A DNA stretch of 64,000 nt, taken from contig NZ_JAAABI010000001.1 in the NCBI RefSeq assembly GCF_009903685.1, forward strand, positions 992,001-1,056,000, in the 5' to 3' direction. A program made the position numbers and the translations under genes. Below the pieces are notes generated by a model. It was not told the DNA's origin, searched no databases, and saw only the letters and a list, made by a program, of their open reading frames with translations. Each line of letters starts with the position of its first letter. The stretch's first letter is position 1. Below, in pieces: positions 44,729 through 53,457 of the stretch. The stretch is from Flagellimonas ochracea (GTDB lineage: Bacteria > Bacteroidota > Bacteroidia > Flavobacteriales > Flavobacteriaceae).

Positions 44729-44905
44729 AAGGTTGTTAAGTGATTTCGGGTTTTAAATTTAGTATTTCTTAAAAGTTAACTCGTTCAAAAACATAATTAT
44801 TCGATGAAATACATATATCTTACGTAAGCAATCCCAAAATTGTTTTTTGAAAAACCCTTTTATCGACGAAATGCGCAAAAATTTAACATTTGTTAACGTT
44901 TGTTC
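44721..44905 (-). repeat. Duplicated promoter element, copy A
   Basis: This 185-base block contains the start codon and upstream region of the beta-helix lipoprotein gene. Read along the plus strand it aligns almost gap-free with 47845-48029: both have TTTTTCATAAGGTT, then TTCGG, TAGTATTTC/TGGTATTTC, TTCGTYCAAAAAC, ATTATTCGATGAAATACAT and a second CGAYGAAAT about 61 bases further on. Identity is moderate, so the duplication is old or the shared parts are under selection. Confidence 0.75.
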
Positions 44906-45411
44906 TTTTTTCAGGTGTTTTACGGGAATTGAAATGAATAAATGGAAGGAAATTCAAAAATCATGTTGACAAAGCTGATGAACAATCACATTGACAATAA
45001 CTGGATCACCCATATACGATTGGGAAAGAGTCTGCGCAGCGTCAATATGTATTCCAAGACGGCAAATTTTCATTGCCAAAAAACTGACTCCCAGACTTTA
45101 ACAGGGTTAAAATGTATAACTTGAATAATGCATATCATACCATTTCGAAGAGTGCAAATAAGGTACACTCTCATTATTGAAAGAGAAGCTTTTACCTGTT
45201 GGGAAGACATTAATGCCAAGAAAGCTGCACCAGTAGGATTTGTTATGATGAGCAAGAAATAAGGTACATAAAAAAACTACAATGATTTAAGTCCGATCTC
45301 TAAAAATTTGGAAGTGTTTTCTGTGTCCGCATCCAAGATGGTCATCAGTTAAATCATCCTATCATTACAAGTTATTTATGAGGGGAAGGAACTAATAGGG
45401 AACCGTTCGTA
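44729..45411. other. Intergenic region with lipoprotein promoter and gene debris
   Basis: About 680 bases. The left 175 bases are the promoter and leader of the beta-helix lipoprotein gene and belong to a duplicated element (see repeat entries). The rest contains short broken frames. On the plus strand 45128-45262 is an intact 44-codon ORF (MHIIPFRRVQIRYT..VMMSKK), and 44942-45124 is another. Neither has a convincing ribosome binding site; they look like decayed genes. Confidence 0.4.
44797..44876 (-). promoter_or_regulatory. Paired CGATGAAAT elements, copy A
   Basis: TTATTCGATGAAATACAT (44797-44814) and TTATCGACGAAATGCG (44860-44875). The cores CGATGAAAT and CGACGAAAT start 62 bases apart, about six helical turns. 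The proximal core is 74 bases upstream of the lipoprotein start codon. Likely protein-binding sites, or conserved promoter parts. Confidence 0.5.
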
Positions 45412-46500
45412 TTATTTATTTAAATACCAATCGATAAGAATCATTATACCTGTTTGAATGTCAATTTTATGTTTCCAGCCCAATCCGTTTAGCTTAGCTA
45501 CATCGGTTCTTTTTACCATCGTACCATCTGGTTTATCCGTGTTGAAAACAAAGGTACCTTTAAAATCAATTTGTTCTTTGATTAGTTGTGCCAAGTCCTT
45601 GATGGAAATGTCTACTCCTGTTCCAATATTGATATGGGTATTCCGAATGTATTTCTGATTCTTTTCATAGGTATCCGAAAAATCACGCTCTTGCATTATA
45701 AATACACAAGCATCCGCCATGTCTTCCGACCAAAGAAATTCCCTTCTGGGTTTTCCAGACCCCCAGATTTCAACAGAAACCTCATCATTCGAGCCTTTAC
45801 TTATACCGTACTTATTTAAAATCTGCAACTTTGCATCCTCGGTATCAGCACCTGAAACACCTTCAATCGGGAGTTTGTCCAAATCCTTGTTAACAGCACT
45901 CCAATTACCTTCCTCTAGCGCCTTGCCAAGAAGAATCTTTCGTATCAATGCTGGAAGCACATGGGATTTTTCAAGATCAAAATTATCGTTGGGTCCATAC
46001 AGGTTGGTCGGCATTACCGAAATAAAATTGGTGCCATACTGTAAGTTGTAACTCTCACATAATTTGATTCCCGCAATCTTGGCAATAGCGTATGGTTCGT
46101 TCGTGTATTCTAGGATATCTGTCAAGAGATAATCCTCCTTCATGGGTTGTGGACAATTTTTGGGATAGATGCAGGTACTGCCCAAAAACAATAACTTTTT
46201 TACTCCATTTAGATAACTTTGATGAACCACATTGTTCTGAATCATCAAGTTTTCATAGATAAATTCTGCTCTATAGACATTGTTGGCTACAATACCTCCT
46301 ACCTTGGCTGCTGCCAAAAACACATAATCTGGTTTTTCTTGGTCGAAAAATTGGGATACCGAGACGGTATCGGTCAAATCAAGTTCAGCATGGGTACGAG
46401 TAATAATATTATTATATCCTTTAGACTTCAAATTATTGACCAAGGCACTGCCCACCAAACCTCGATGACCAGCCACATAAATCTTTGCATTGACGTCCAT
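45412..46500 (-). CDS. fcl: GDP-L-fucose synthase
   Basis: A 362-residue SDR epimerase/reductase. IYVAGHRGLVGSALVNNL is the NADP site, LAAAKVGGIVANN and FLGSTCIYPKNCPQPMKED are GDP-fucose-synthase signatures, and 'PYAIAKIAGIKLCESY' has the catalytic YxxxK. It turns GDP-4-keto-6-deoxymannose into GDP-L-fucose. The gmd gene ends 2 bases upstream on the same strand. Some 30 extra residues (SAVNKDLDKLPIEGVSGADTED) are an insertion common in Bacteroidota copies. Confidence 0.95.
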   Translation of the reverse strand: MDVNAKIYVAGHRGLVGSALVNNLKSKGYNNIITRTHAELDLTDTVSVSQFFDQEKPDYVFLAAAKVGGIVANNVYRAEFIYENLMIQNNVVHQSYLNGVKKLLFLGSTCIYPKNCPQPMKEDYLLTDILEYTNEPYAIAKIAGIKLCESYNLQYGTNFISVMPTNLYGPNDNFDLEKSHVLPALIRKILLGKALEEGNWSAVNKDLDKLPIEGVSGADTEDAKLQILNKYGISKGSNDEVSVEIWGSGKPRREFLWSEDMADACVFIMQERDFSDTYEKNQKYIRNTHINIGTGVDISIKDLAQLIKEQIDFKGTFVFNTDKPDGTMVKRTDVAKLNGLGWKHKIDIQTGIMILIDWYLNK

Positions 46501-46502
46501 CC

Positions 46503-47618
46503 CTATTCGAAATAATTGAGTATGCGATATCCGCCCTCTCTAAGATACTGCTCCTTTTGCATGAGTTTAACATCACTTTGCATCATATCCTTCACCAAGC
46601 CCTGCAAATCATATTCAGGTATCCAGCCCAGCTTTGTTCTTGCTTTGGTTGCATCACCAATTAATAGATCCACCTCGGTAGGTCTGAAATACTTGGGATC
46701 TACAGCCAACACTTCCTTTCCAATCTCCAATTGGTAATCGGGATTGTTACAAGTCTTAACATAAGCCTTTTCATCTACACCATTACCCTTAAACTCTAGT
46801 TCTATTCCTACCTCGTTGAAACTCATTCGTACAAATTCCCTTACGGCAGTGGTCTTACCTGTGGCAATTACCCAATCTTCCGCTTCATTGGCCTGTAGAA
46901 TCATCCACATCATCCTAACATAGTCCTTGGCATGACCCCAGTCTCTTTTGGCATCCAGATTTCCCAGATAGAATTTGTCCTGAAGTCCCAATGCAATCCG
47001 AGCTGTCGCCCTAGTAATTTTTCGGGTTACAAAAGTTTCTCCACGAATGGGTGACTCATGGTTGAACAAGATTCCGTTACATGCAAACATGTTATAAGCC
47101 TCTCTATAGTTCACCGTAATCCAATACGCATACATTTTTGCAACAGCGTAGGGACTGCGGGGATAAAAAGGTGTGGTTTCAGTTTGAGGTACTTCCTGCA
47201 CTTTGCCGTACAGTTCTGATGTTGACGCTTGGTATATTCTGGTTTTGTTTTCAAGACCCAATAAGCGTACAGCATCCAAAACCCGCAATGTGCCCAAACC
47301 ATCTGCGTTACCCGTATATTCAGGAGTTTCAAAGCTGACTTGGACATGGCTCATCGCAGCCAAGTTGTATATTTCATCTGGTTGGATCTCTTGTATCAAT
47401 CGAATTAGGTTGGTACTATCGGTCATATCCCCATAATGCAAAATAAAATTCCGATTTTCCACATGAGGGTCTTGGTATAAGTGATCAATACGGTCAGTAT
47501 TGAAGAGGGAAGAACGTCTTTTAAGACCGTGAACTTCATATCCTTTTTTCAGTAGAAATTCACTCAGGTAGGCACCGTCTTGTCCGGTAACACCCGTAAT
47601 CAATGCTTTTTTTGCCAC
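46503..47618 (-). CDS. gmd: GDP-mannose 4,6-dehydratase
   Basis: A 371-residue GDP-mannose dehydratase. The frame is open to an ATG at 47651, but GTG at 47618 gives [21 protein letters not shown], the usual beginning and length. '[19 protein letters not shown]' and '[33 protein letters not shown]' are diagnostic, with the catalytic Tyr/Lys in YAVAK. It makes GDP-4-keto-6-deoxymannose for Fcl. The upstream leader contains the duplicated promoter copy B. Confidence 0.95.
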   Translation of the reverse strand: MAKKALITGVTGQDGAYLSEFLLKKGYEVHGLKRRSSLFNTDRIDHLYQDPHVENRNFILHYGDMTDSTNLIRLIQEIQPDEIYNLAAMSHVQVSFETPEYTGNADGLGTLRVLDAVRLLGLENKTRIYQASTSELYGKVQEVPQTETTPFYPRSPYAVAKMYAYWITVNYREAYNMFACNGILFNHESPIRGETFVTRKITRATARIALGLQDKFYLGNLDAKRDWGHAKDYVRMMWMILQANEAEDWVIATGKTTAVREFVRMSFNEVGIELEFKGNGVDEKAYVKTCNNPDYQLEIGKEVLAVDPKYFRPTEVDLLIGDATKARTKLGWIPEYDLQGLVKDMMQSDVKLMQKEQYLREGGYRILNYFE

Positions 47619-47813
47619 GATTTTTCTGTTTTGAGTCACAAAGATGTGCATTAAACCTAAGATATCAAGTAAATTTATGTGAAATGCATTTTTTTTGGGT
47701 AGCGGGTGGTTCTTACAATATTTAAGAAATTAAGGGGGCAAGCACCATCTTTCTCCATTTTGTTCGAATAAACCCTGTTTAATTTAATGACAAAAACTTA
47801 ACAGAGTAAAAAT

Positions 47814-47852
47814 CTAAAAAACATCGTAGGAGAGCGAGGTGTAGTTTTTCAT
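47814..47852 (-). pseudogene. Remnant 5' end of a lipoprotein-like gene
   Basis: On the minus strand the ATG at 47852 starts ATGAAAAACTACACC and stops at TAG after 12 codons. Its first 30 bases, including a later ATGTTTTT, resemble the start of the beta-helix lipoprotein gene (ATGAAAAAATTACATACC...ATGTTTTTAATT). The upstream region is also homologous (copy B). It is therefore most simply the stump of a duplicated lipoprotein gene. Confidence 0.45.
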
Positions 47853-48029
47853 AAGGTTATCAAGTATTTTCGGATCTTAAAATTGGTATTTCCATAAATT
47901 TAATTCGTCCAAAAACGAAATTATTCGATGAAATACATTTGCTTTACAGCTGTAGCACAAAAAAGTTTTCAGCAAAGTGAATTTATCGATGAAATACAGT
48001 AATCTTTAACATTACTTAACAACTTTTGA
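47845..48029 (-). repeat. Duplicated promoter element, copy B
   Basis: Second copy of the block at 44721-44905, in the same orientation. The gmd/fcl pair lies exactly between the two copies. It now forms the upstream region of gmd (start codon about 230 bases downstream). Confidence 0.75.
47921..47999 (-). promoter_or_regulatory. Paired CGATGAAAT elements, copy B
   Basis: TTATTCGATGAAATACAT (47921-47938) and TTATCGATGAAATACAG (47983-47999), cores 61 bases apart. The first core is 74 bases from the dead ATG, the same distance as in copy A. Confidence 0.5.
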
Positions 48030-48153
48030 AAATCCAATCATCCTCAGCGGTCAAGTAAGTCTTAGTTTAATTTCCAAAAAACAACCTCAAATTAGTTTTA
48101 GTTTTTACTTTAGCCCTGTAAAGATATCCCGACCAATGTAATAACCCAACAAA

Positions 48154-48777
48154 ATGTATAAAGTTTTTTTCAAGAGATTATTGGACCTAATACTTTCTGC
48201 TATTGGTTTTATCCTGCTTTTTCCAGTTTTTGCATTGATATGGATTGTACTGCTGTTTGTTAACAAAGGCAAACCATTCTTCCTTCAACCACGACCTGGT
48301 AAAAATGAAAAAATATTCAATATCCTTAAGTTTAAAACCATGACGGACAAAAAGGATGAAAATGGAAATCTGCTGCCAGACGAGCTCCGTGTTACTAGGT
48401 TTGGAACTTTCCTGAGAAAATCTTCCTTGGATGAGATTCCCCAATTACTATCCATTGTAAAGGGGGATATGAGTTTAGTAGGGCCCAGACCATTAAGGGT
48501 TCGGTATCTCCCCTATTACACCAAAGAAGAACAAATTAGACATACCGTAAGGCCAGGAGTTACTGGATTGGCCCAAATATCGGGCAGAAGCAATCTGGAT
48601 TGGGACACAAGACTAAGAAAGGATATGGAATACGTGCAAAACCTTTCATTCTGGTTAGATATAAAAATCATTTTCAAGACGGCCCTAAAGGTCATTGCCC
48701 GAAAAGATGTTGCTTTGGACGCCGAATCTGGAATACCAGATTTTGACACATACAGGAAGAATATGCTTTCCGAATGA
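48154..48777 (+). CDS. Initiating sugar-phosphate transferase (PglC-like)
   Basis: A 207-residue monotopic phosphoglycosyl transferase. An N-terminal re-entrant hydrophobic helix (KRLLDLILSAIGFILLFPVFALIWI) is followed by the catalytic core with ILKFKTMTDKKDENG, RKSSLDEIPQLLSIVKGDMSLVGPRPL and GLAQISGR. The DE pair in SLDEIPQ is the active site. The small size matches PglC, which moves phospho-bacillosamine to undecaprenyl phosphate, and PglF/PglE-like enzymes are encoded in the same locus. It begins assembly of the repeat unit. Confidence 0.93.
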   Translation: MYKVFFKRLLDLILSAIGFILLFPVFALIWIVLLFVNKGKPFFLQPRPGKNEKIFNILKFKTMTDKKDENGNLLPDELRVTRFGTFLRKSSLDEIPQLLSIVKGDMSLVGPRPLRVRYLPYYTKEEQIRHTVRPGVTGLAQISGRSNLDWDTRLRKDMEYVQNLSFWLDIKIIFKTALKVIARKDVALDAESGIPDFDTYRKNMLSE

Positions 48778-48805
48778 GAAAATCGTAAATGCCTTTGTTA
48801 GGAAG

Positions 48806-50191
48806 TCAGGTCCCTGTTTCTGCCATGGAACCGGTCACTTCTTCTGATTTTTTTTCTGCCAATTTCCTTTGTTTGAGGATGGCATTGTTCAGCACCAACT
48901 TCCTTTTACCTGAAGGCAATAGTGGGATGTCTTCTACATAAACCACGGAGATGTTAGCATCAGCACCAAAATATTCTTGATATTGTCCACATAATGCCAG
49001 CTCGTCTTCGTAATCCAGCTTTTTTGAGACCTTCAGCTTAATCACATATTGGTCATAATCTTCTTGGATAAACTGAAATTGTTCTATTCCCCTAAACTGA
49101 AGGATATGGTGAATAATATGTGAAGAGATATACTCCCCTTTCGTGTTAGTGAACATATCCATCTTCCTTCCTTCAATTTTTGTAAAAATCAATTCGTTGT
49201 TTTCTGGGTCTTGCTCCATAACCCCAACATCTCCGGTATCATAGCGCAACATAGGCATCGAATAGTTGAATAGATCGGTCACCACAATTCTTCCAGGCGC
49301 TCCCAATTTAACAGGTTTGTCCTCATTTAAATCCAATAGTTCAACAAAGTAACTTGCCCAGTTGATTTCAAATGAAGAAGAACCACATTTTGGCAATCGT
49401 TGCGCAAGTATCCCATTTTCGCTATTGGAATATCGAGAAATTGCATCTACGCCGAAGTATTTCAATATTTTTTGTCTTACATCATTGCTCAAAGCTTCTG
49501 CCACAGCTATAATTGAACAAAAATTTCCTTTTAGGGGTTTACCATGATGTTTGTCCAAGTAATTACATATTGACTCCAAGGCGGAGGTGTAACCTAATAT
49601 GTTTATACTAGATTTATCATTCTCCAATTCCTGCACTAGTTTGGCCAAATTGGCATCATTTAAATCATCTACGGAGTAGGTTGCAAGATTTTGCACAAAA
49701 GATTGAATTTTGCCTTTTTGGTATTGTTTGTCCCACAGTCGTAAATAGTACAACCTGGCTCCAATATCATAACCGGCCCTTTTTGCAAAAAACAAGGTAT
49801 CTGCTGTATTGCGCTCTCTTTTTGATTTATCCTGAAGAATTCTGAAAGGCTTACCTGTTGATCCGCTCGTAAGCACTTGGTGATTGTACTTGTTTTTGTA
49901 GGGATGACTTCTAAACGTTTCAAAATTTTCCCTTATCAATTGTTTATTAATAATTGGAAACTTAGTCAAGTCCATTTTTTTTGATGCAAACTTTGCGTAA
50001 AAAGGAACGGTTTTTACCGCGTGGTCCAGTATTTTGGAAAGATGTTCCTGTTTAATTCCAGTTGCCCTTCGGGAAAGTGGATTTTGTTGGATATATCTTA
50101 TTTCACGATAATGTTTCCACACATGCCCTCCTTTAAACCAATCAAGGCTCCAAAAGGCTACTTTGCGAAGTTTTTCCAATATTCTTATCAT
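48806..50191 (-). CDS. CapK-like adenylate-forming ligase, copy 1
   Basis: A 461-residue protein of the CapK/phenylacetate-CoA ligase-like superfamily. 'QVLTSGSTGKPFRILQDKSKRERNTADTLF' contains the Ser/Thr/Gly-rich ATP loop (TSGSTGKP, near 108). 'ISRYSNSENGILAQRL' and 'LRYDTGDVGVME' are the later adenylation motifs. 'PLLPSGKRKLVLNN' near the C-terminus supplies the catalytic lysine region. Such proteins activate a carboxylic acid as acyl-AMP. It faces the PglC-like gene and has a close paralogue at 57613-58965. The carboxylate and acceptor are unknown; acylation of an amino sugar is likely. Confidence 0.87.
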   Translation of the reverse strand: MIRILEKLRKVAFWSLDWFKGGHVWKHYREIRYIQQNPLSRRATGIKQEHLSKILDHAVKTVPFYAKFASKKMDLTKFPIINKQLIRENFETFRSHPYKNKYNHQVLTSGSTGKPFRILQDKSKRERNTADTLFFAKRAGYDIGARLYYLRLWDKQYQKGKIQSFVQNLATYSVDDLNDANLAKLVQELENDKSSINILGYTSALESICNYLDKHHGKPLKGNFCSIIAVAEALSNDVRQKILKYFGVDAISRYSNSENGILAQRLPKCGSSSFEINWASYFVELLDLNEDKPVKLGAPGRIVVTDLFNYSMPMLRYDTGDVGVMEQDPENNELIFTKIEGRKMDMFTNTKGEYISSHIIHHILQFRGIEQFQFIQEDYDQYVIKLKVSKKLDYEDELALCGQYQEYFGADANISVVYVEDIPLLPSGKRKLVLNNAILKQRKLAEKKSEEVTGSMAETGT

Positions 50192-50242
50192 ATTGACTTT
50201 AACTGCTTATGGGGGAACATTTTACTTTTGACTAACTAAAAA

Positions 50243-50614
50243 TTACAATCCCTCTCGGGAACTTACATATATTAACCTGTTCTTTATACTATCAATAGTA
50301 TAGGTATACTTTTTCACTCCCTTTTCCGGAATTTTTAGATATCTCCCATAATTGATGTTCTCATTCATGCAATAAATCAATGGGTCATGTTTTAAGGGAT
50401 CAAATCTGAGCGGCTTAAACTCCGATGAATCGCCAGGCTTCAATTCCCCAATTGGCATAGAAAACATGGTAACGTGGGTAAAATCCTTTGCCGTACTGTT
50501 GATAACCCTAATTTGCGTTAACTCCTTTTTTTGCGACAACCGGGCTCCACAGCAACAAAAAAAGGCCGTGCCAACAATCATGAAAAGGATAATAACACTC
50601 TTAATCACACGCAA
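50243..50614 (-). CDS. Hypothetical secreted protein, 123 aa
   Basis: The ORF begins MRVIKSVIILFMIVGTAFFC, a signal peptide that runs into three cysteines (CCCG); the lipobox is not canonical, but one of these could be lipidated. The rest is a single soluble domain of about 100 residues with 'IRVINSTAKDFTHVTMFSMPIGELKPGDSSEFKPLRFDP', resembling a small beta sandwich. No family is recognised. It lies behind the CapK-like gene on the same strand with a 51-base gap. Confidence 0.55.
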   Translation of the reverse strand: MRVIKSVIILFMIVGTAFFCCCGARLSQKKELTQIRVINSTAKDFTHVTMFSMPIGELKPGDSSEFKPLRFDPLKHDPLIYCMNENINYGRYLKIPEKGVKKYTYTIDSIKNRLIYVSSREGL

Positions 50615-50799
50615 TTATAAAAGAACGGGGGTATTCCTAAGCATCCAAAGTAAAATTACCACTAAAGGTATTCGAGTAACTCTAAATTCTTTTAAAGGTC
50701 AAAAAAATCTATGAACTACACGGTGTTGTTAAATACGGTACAAGAAGCGGAATTTGAGTACTTAAAGCCTTAATTTTATGTCATCAAAGCCTCACGGAA

Positions 50800-53034
50800 A
50801 TGAGATTACCGTTGTTTCTGTTCCTTTATTTTCTTTGCATATATGGTTACTCGCAACTTGAAGTCAGCGGAAGGGTAGTAGAGTACAATGATAAAGGAAA
50901 AACCATAGTATTGCCCAATGCCAATATATACTGGTTGTCTAGTACAAAAGGAACCACAACGGATTCCTTGGGAAGGTTTAAAATTCCTTATGAATCCAGT
51001 TTGAAGCAACTTGTTATAAGTTCAGTAGGGTATCGCTCGGACACCATCCCGGTAAATCGTCCAAATTTGGGCAACATTGTTCTATACCCCAATGTGATAC
51101 TGGAAGAAGTCGTGGTTGAAAAACAGGTTGCTCCGCTGCAAAAGTCCCTGTTCAAGGCTCAAAATGTAGTAACGGTCGACAGTCGGGAAATGTTGAAAGC
51201 AGCATGTTGCAATCTTTCCGAAAGTTTTGAAACCAATCCATCGGTCGATGTCAATCTTTCCGATGCTATTCTGGGTGCCAAACAAATACAGATGCTGGGA
51301 CTCACGAGCCCTTATTTGATGTTCACCCAAGAGAATATGCCGGCCATTCGTGGGGCATCACAAATATTCGGGCTTTCCTTTATTCCAGGATCTTGGATAG
51401 AGAGCATCCAAATCACCAAAGGAGCTGGAAGCGTATTGAACGGGTTTGAGAGCATATCAGGTCATATTAACAGTGAATTGGTCAAACCCCTAACGGACAA
51501 ACGATTTTTTCTGAACATGTATGCCAACAATTTTGAGCGCTATGAGTTCAACTCCAGGTTTAACCACAACATTTCGGATGAGTTGGGAGTTGGTCTGTAT
51601 GTGCATGCCAATTTGAGAAATGGGTATATAGATGATAATGGTGATTCTTTTTTTGATACACCTTTGGCAAGACAGGTCAATTTTATGAACCGATGGCAGT
51701 ACGTTAATTCCGAAAACGGATGGGTTGGATATGCCAATATCCAGTTTCTTTCAGATACCAAAGAAATTAGCCAAACGGATTTTAATCTGGACACGGACAG
51801 GCTCACCACTAATGCCTGGGGAAGTGAAATTGCCACCTCAAGATTGGATGTTTCAGCCAAAATGGGCTATGTTTTTCCCGAACTCCCCTATCAAAGTTTT
51901 GGATTTCAAACCGCTTATAGCAACCACGACCAAAATTCTTTCTATGGATTGAACCAATATGATATTGATCACGAATCTTTCTATTCCAATTTTATATTTA
52001 ACAGCATTATTGGAAGCACACAACATAAATTCAAAACAGGAATAAGTTTTACCTATGATGGTTTCAATGAAGTTGTAAACACAATCGATTTCAGAAGAAA
52101 CGACAACTCAATTGGTGCCTTTTTTGAATACACATACGACAATTTGGAGGGACTTAGCTTTGTAGCTGGGTTGCGTGTGGATGAACACAACAATCTGGAC
52201 ACGTTCATAACACCAAGGTTTCACCTAAGATATTCGCTTTGGGACAAGGCAAGCTTAAGGGCTTCCTTTGGTCGCGGAAAACGTGGTGCTAACATATTCG
52301 CGGAAAACCAGCAGTTGTTCGCCTCTTCTCGACAAATTTCCATAAATGGCATGAACGGTAACTACTATGGCCTTAATCCGGAAACGGCATGGAACTATGG
52401 TGTCAGCTTTATTCAAAAACTCTATTTGTGGAATCGAGTGTTGGATTTTTCGGTGGATTTTTACCGAACACAGTTCGAAGATCAGGTGGTGGTCGACTGG
52501 GAAAATCCGCGCGAGGTTTCATTTTATAATCTTACCGGAAACAGTTATTCCAATAGTCTACAAATAGATTTGAACTATGAGGTTCTTCAAGACTTTCATT
52601 TAAGGACTGCATACAAGTACTTTGATGTGGTCACTGATTACAACGCCGGTACTTTGGAGAGACCCTTGCAGCCCAATTACCGTTTCTTTGTGAACTTGAG
52701 TTACGAGACGCTTAAAAACAATGAACGTCAATGGCGGTTTGATTTCACCACCAACGTGCTGGGAAGACAACGGCTTCCTGATACCTCAACAAATCCTGAA
52801 GAATTTCAATTGGATACGTGGACCCCGTCATACACTTTGATCAATGCCCAAATCACAAGGGTTCTTTCCAATAAGTTTGAGTTCTATGTGGGTGGGGAAA
52901 ATATTAATAATTTTACCCAGAACTCCCCCATCATTGCTCCAGATGATCCATTTGGAACTTTTTTTGATAGCACCCTACTTTTTGCCCCGGTTTTGGGCAG
53001 TGCGTATTATGCTGGTTTTAGATATAAAATATAA
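50800..53034 (+). CDS. TonB-dependent receptor, probable copper/metal type
   Basis: A 744-residue outer-membrane receptor. A signal peptide (to about residue 18, YGYSQ) is followed by a carboxypeptidase-regulatory-like domain (LEVSGRVVEYNDKG...VISSVGYRSDTI, 20-95). The plug follows with 'AACCNLSESFETNPSVDVNLSDAILGAKQIQMLGL', and a 22-strand barrel ends in YAGFRYKI with the aromatic C-terminal pattern. The paired cysteines in AACCNLSESFE are typical of the subfamily that is encoded with HMA metal-binding proteins. The HMA gene follows after 9 bases. I infer copper uptake. Confidence 0.87.
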   Translation: MRLPLFLFLYFLCIYGYSQLEVSGRVVEYNDKGKTIVLPNANIYWLSSTKGTTTDSLGRFKIPYESSLKQLVISSVGYRSDTIPVNRPNLGNIVLYPNVILEEVVVEKQVAPLQKSLFKAQNVVTVDSREMLKAACCNLSESFETNPSVDVNLSDAILGAKQIQMLGLTSPYLMFTQENMPAIRGASQIFGLSFIPGSWIESIQITKGAGSVLNGFESISGHINSELVKPLTDKRFFLNMYANNFERYEFNSRFNHNISDELGVGLYVHANLRNGYIDDNGDSFFDTPLARQVNFMNRWQYVNSENGWVGYANIQFLSDTKEISQTDFNLDTDRLTTNAWGSEIATSRLDVSAKMGYVFPELPYQSFGFQTAYSNHDQNSFYGLNQYDIDHESFYSNFIFNSIIGSTQHKFKTGISFTYDGFNEVVNTIDFRRNDNSIGAFFEYTYDNLEGLSFVAGLRVDEHNNLDTFITPRFHLRYSLWDKASLRASFGRGKRGANIFAENQQLFASSRQISINGMNGNYYGLNPETAWNYGVSFIQKLYLWNRVLDFSVDFYRTQFEDQVVVDWENPREVSFYNLTGNSYSNSLQIDLNYEVLQDFHLRTAYKYFDVVTDYNAGTLERPLQPNYRFFVNLSYETLKNNERQWRFDFTTNVLGRQRLPDTSTNPEEFQLDTWTPSYTLINAQITRVLSNKFEFYVGGENINNFTQNSPIIAPDDPFGTFFDSTLLFAPVLGSAYYAGFRYKI

Positions 53035-53043
53035 TTTTGACCC

Positions 53044-53406
53044 ATGAAAAGAATATTTCTCACCATTTTAATGGTTCTGGCGGTAACCTCAGGTCATTCG
53101 CAGGACAAGAATAAATCAATACGTTTTGAAGTAAAGGGCAACTGTGGTATGTGCCAAGAAAGAATTGAAAATACCGCAGTAAAAATGAAAGGAGTCAAAC
53201 TTGCTTCTTGGAACAAGGATACCAAAGAATTCAGTGCCATAATCGATGAACGTAAGTGTTCCATTGAAGATATCAAGAAAGAAATCGCATCTGTTGGTCA
53301 TGATTCCGAAGGGTTCACCGCTCCATCAGAGGTCTATGATAAACTTCCTGACTGCTGTAAATACAGGGATCCAAAAAGTATGCACATGGATCATGGAAAG
53401 CATTGA
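53044..53406 (+). CDS. Secreted HMA-domain metal-binding protein
   Basis: A 120-residue protein with a signal peptide (MKRIFLTILMVLAVTSGHSQ) and a heavy-metal-associated domain. KGNCGMCQERIE gives the C-x-x-C metal site (C34, C37), and a ferredoxin-like fold follows. After the domain come a second cysteine pair (DCCKY) and a Met/His tail (MHMDHGKH) that can also bind copper. Export plus these ligands suggest a periplasmic copper chaperone for the TonB receptor 9 bases upstream. A bidirectional terminator follows. Confidence 0.88.
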   Translation: MKRIFLTILMVLAVTSGHSQDKNKSIRFEVKGNCGMCQERIENTAVKMKGVKLASWNKDTKEFSAIIDERKCSIEDIKKEIASVGHDSEGFTAPSEVYDKLPDCCKYRDPKSMHMDHGKH

Positions 53407-53410
53407 ACAA

Positions 53411-53441
53411 AAAAAAGGGAGCGACAATCGCTCCCTTTTTT
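53411..53441. terminator. Bidirectional terminator
   Basis: GGGAGCGA/TCGCTCCC stem with a 3-base loop, flanked by A and T tracts. It serves the HMA gene on the plus strand and the tyrosinase gene on the minus strand. Confidence 0.85.
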
Positions 53442-53457
53442 TGTTTCGTTTTATGAC

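Larger units (their letters stand above)
47652..48153. other. Intergenic region between gmd and the sugar transferase gene
   Basis: About 500 bases. It holds promoter copy B with its two CGATGAAAT sites, a dead gene start, and on the right the promoter of the plus-strand sugar transferase. No other ORF is convincing. Confidence 0.5.

Noticed and set aside
44942-45262. Short plus-strand ORFs in the gap before fcl
   Set aside because: No ribosome binding site, several frames broken by stops; more likely gene debris than genes, so only mentioned in the gap entry.
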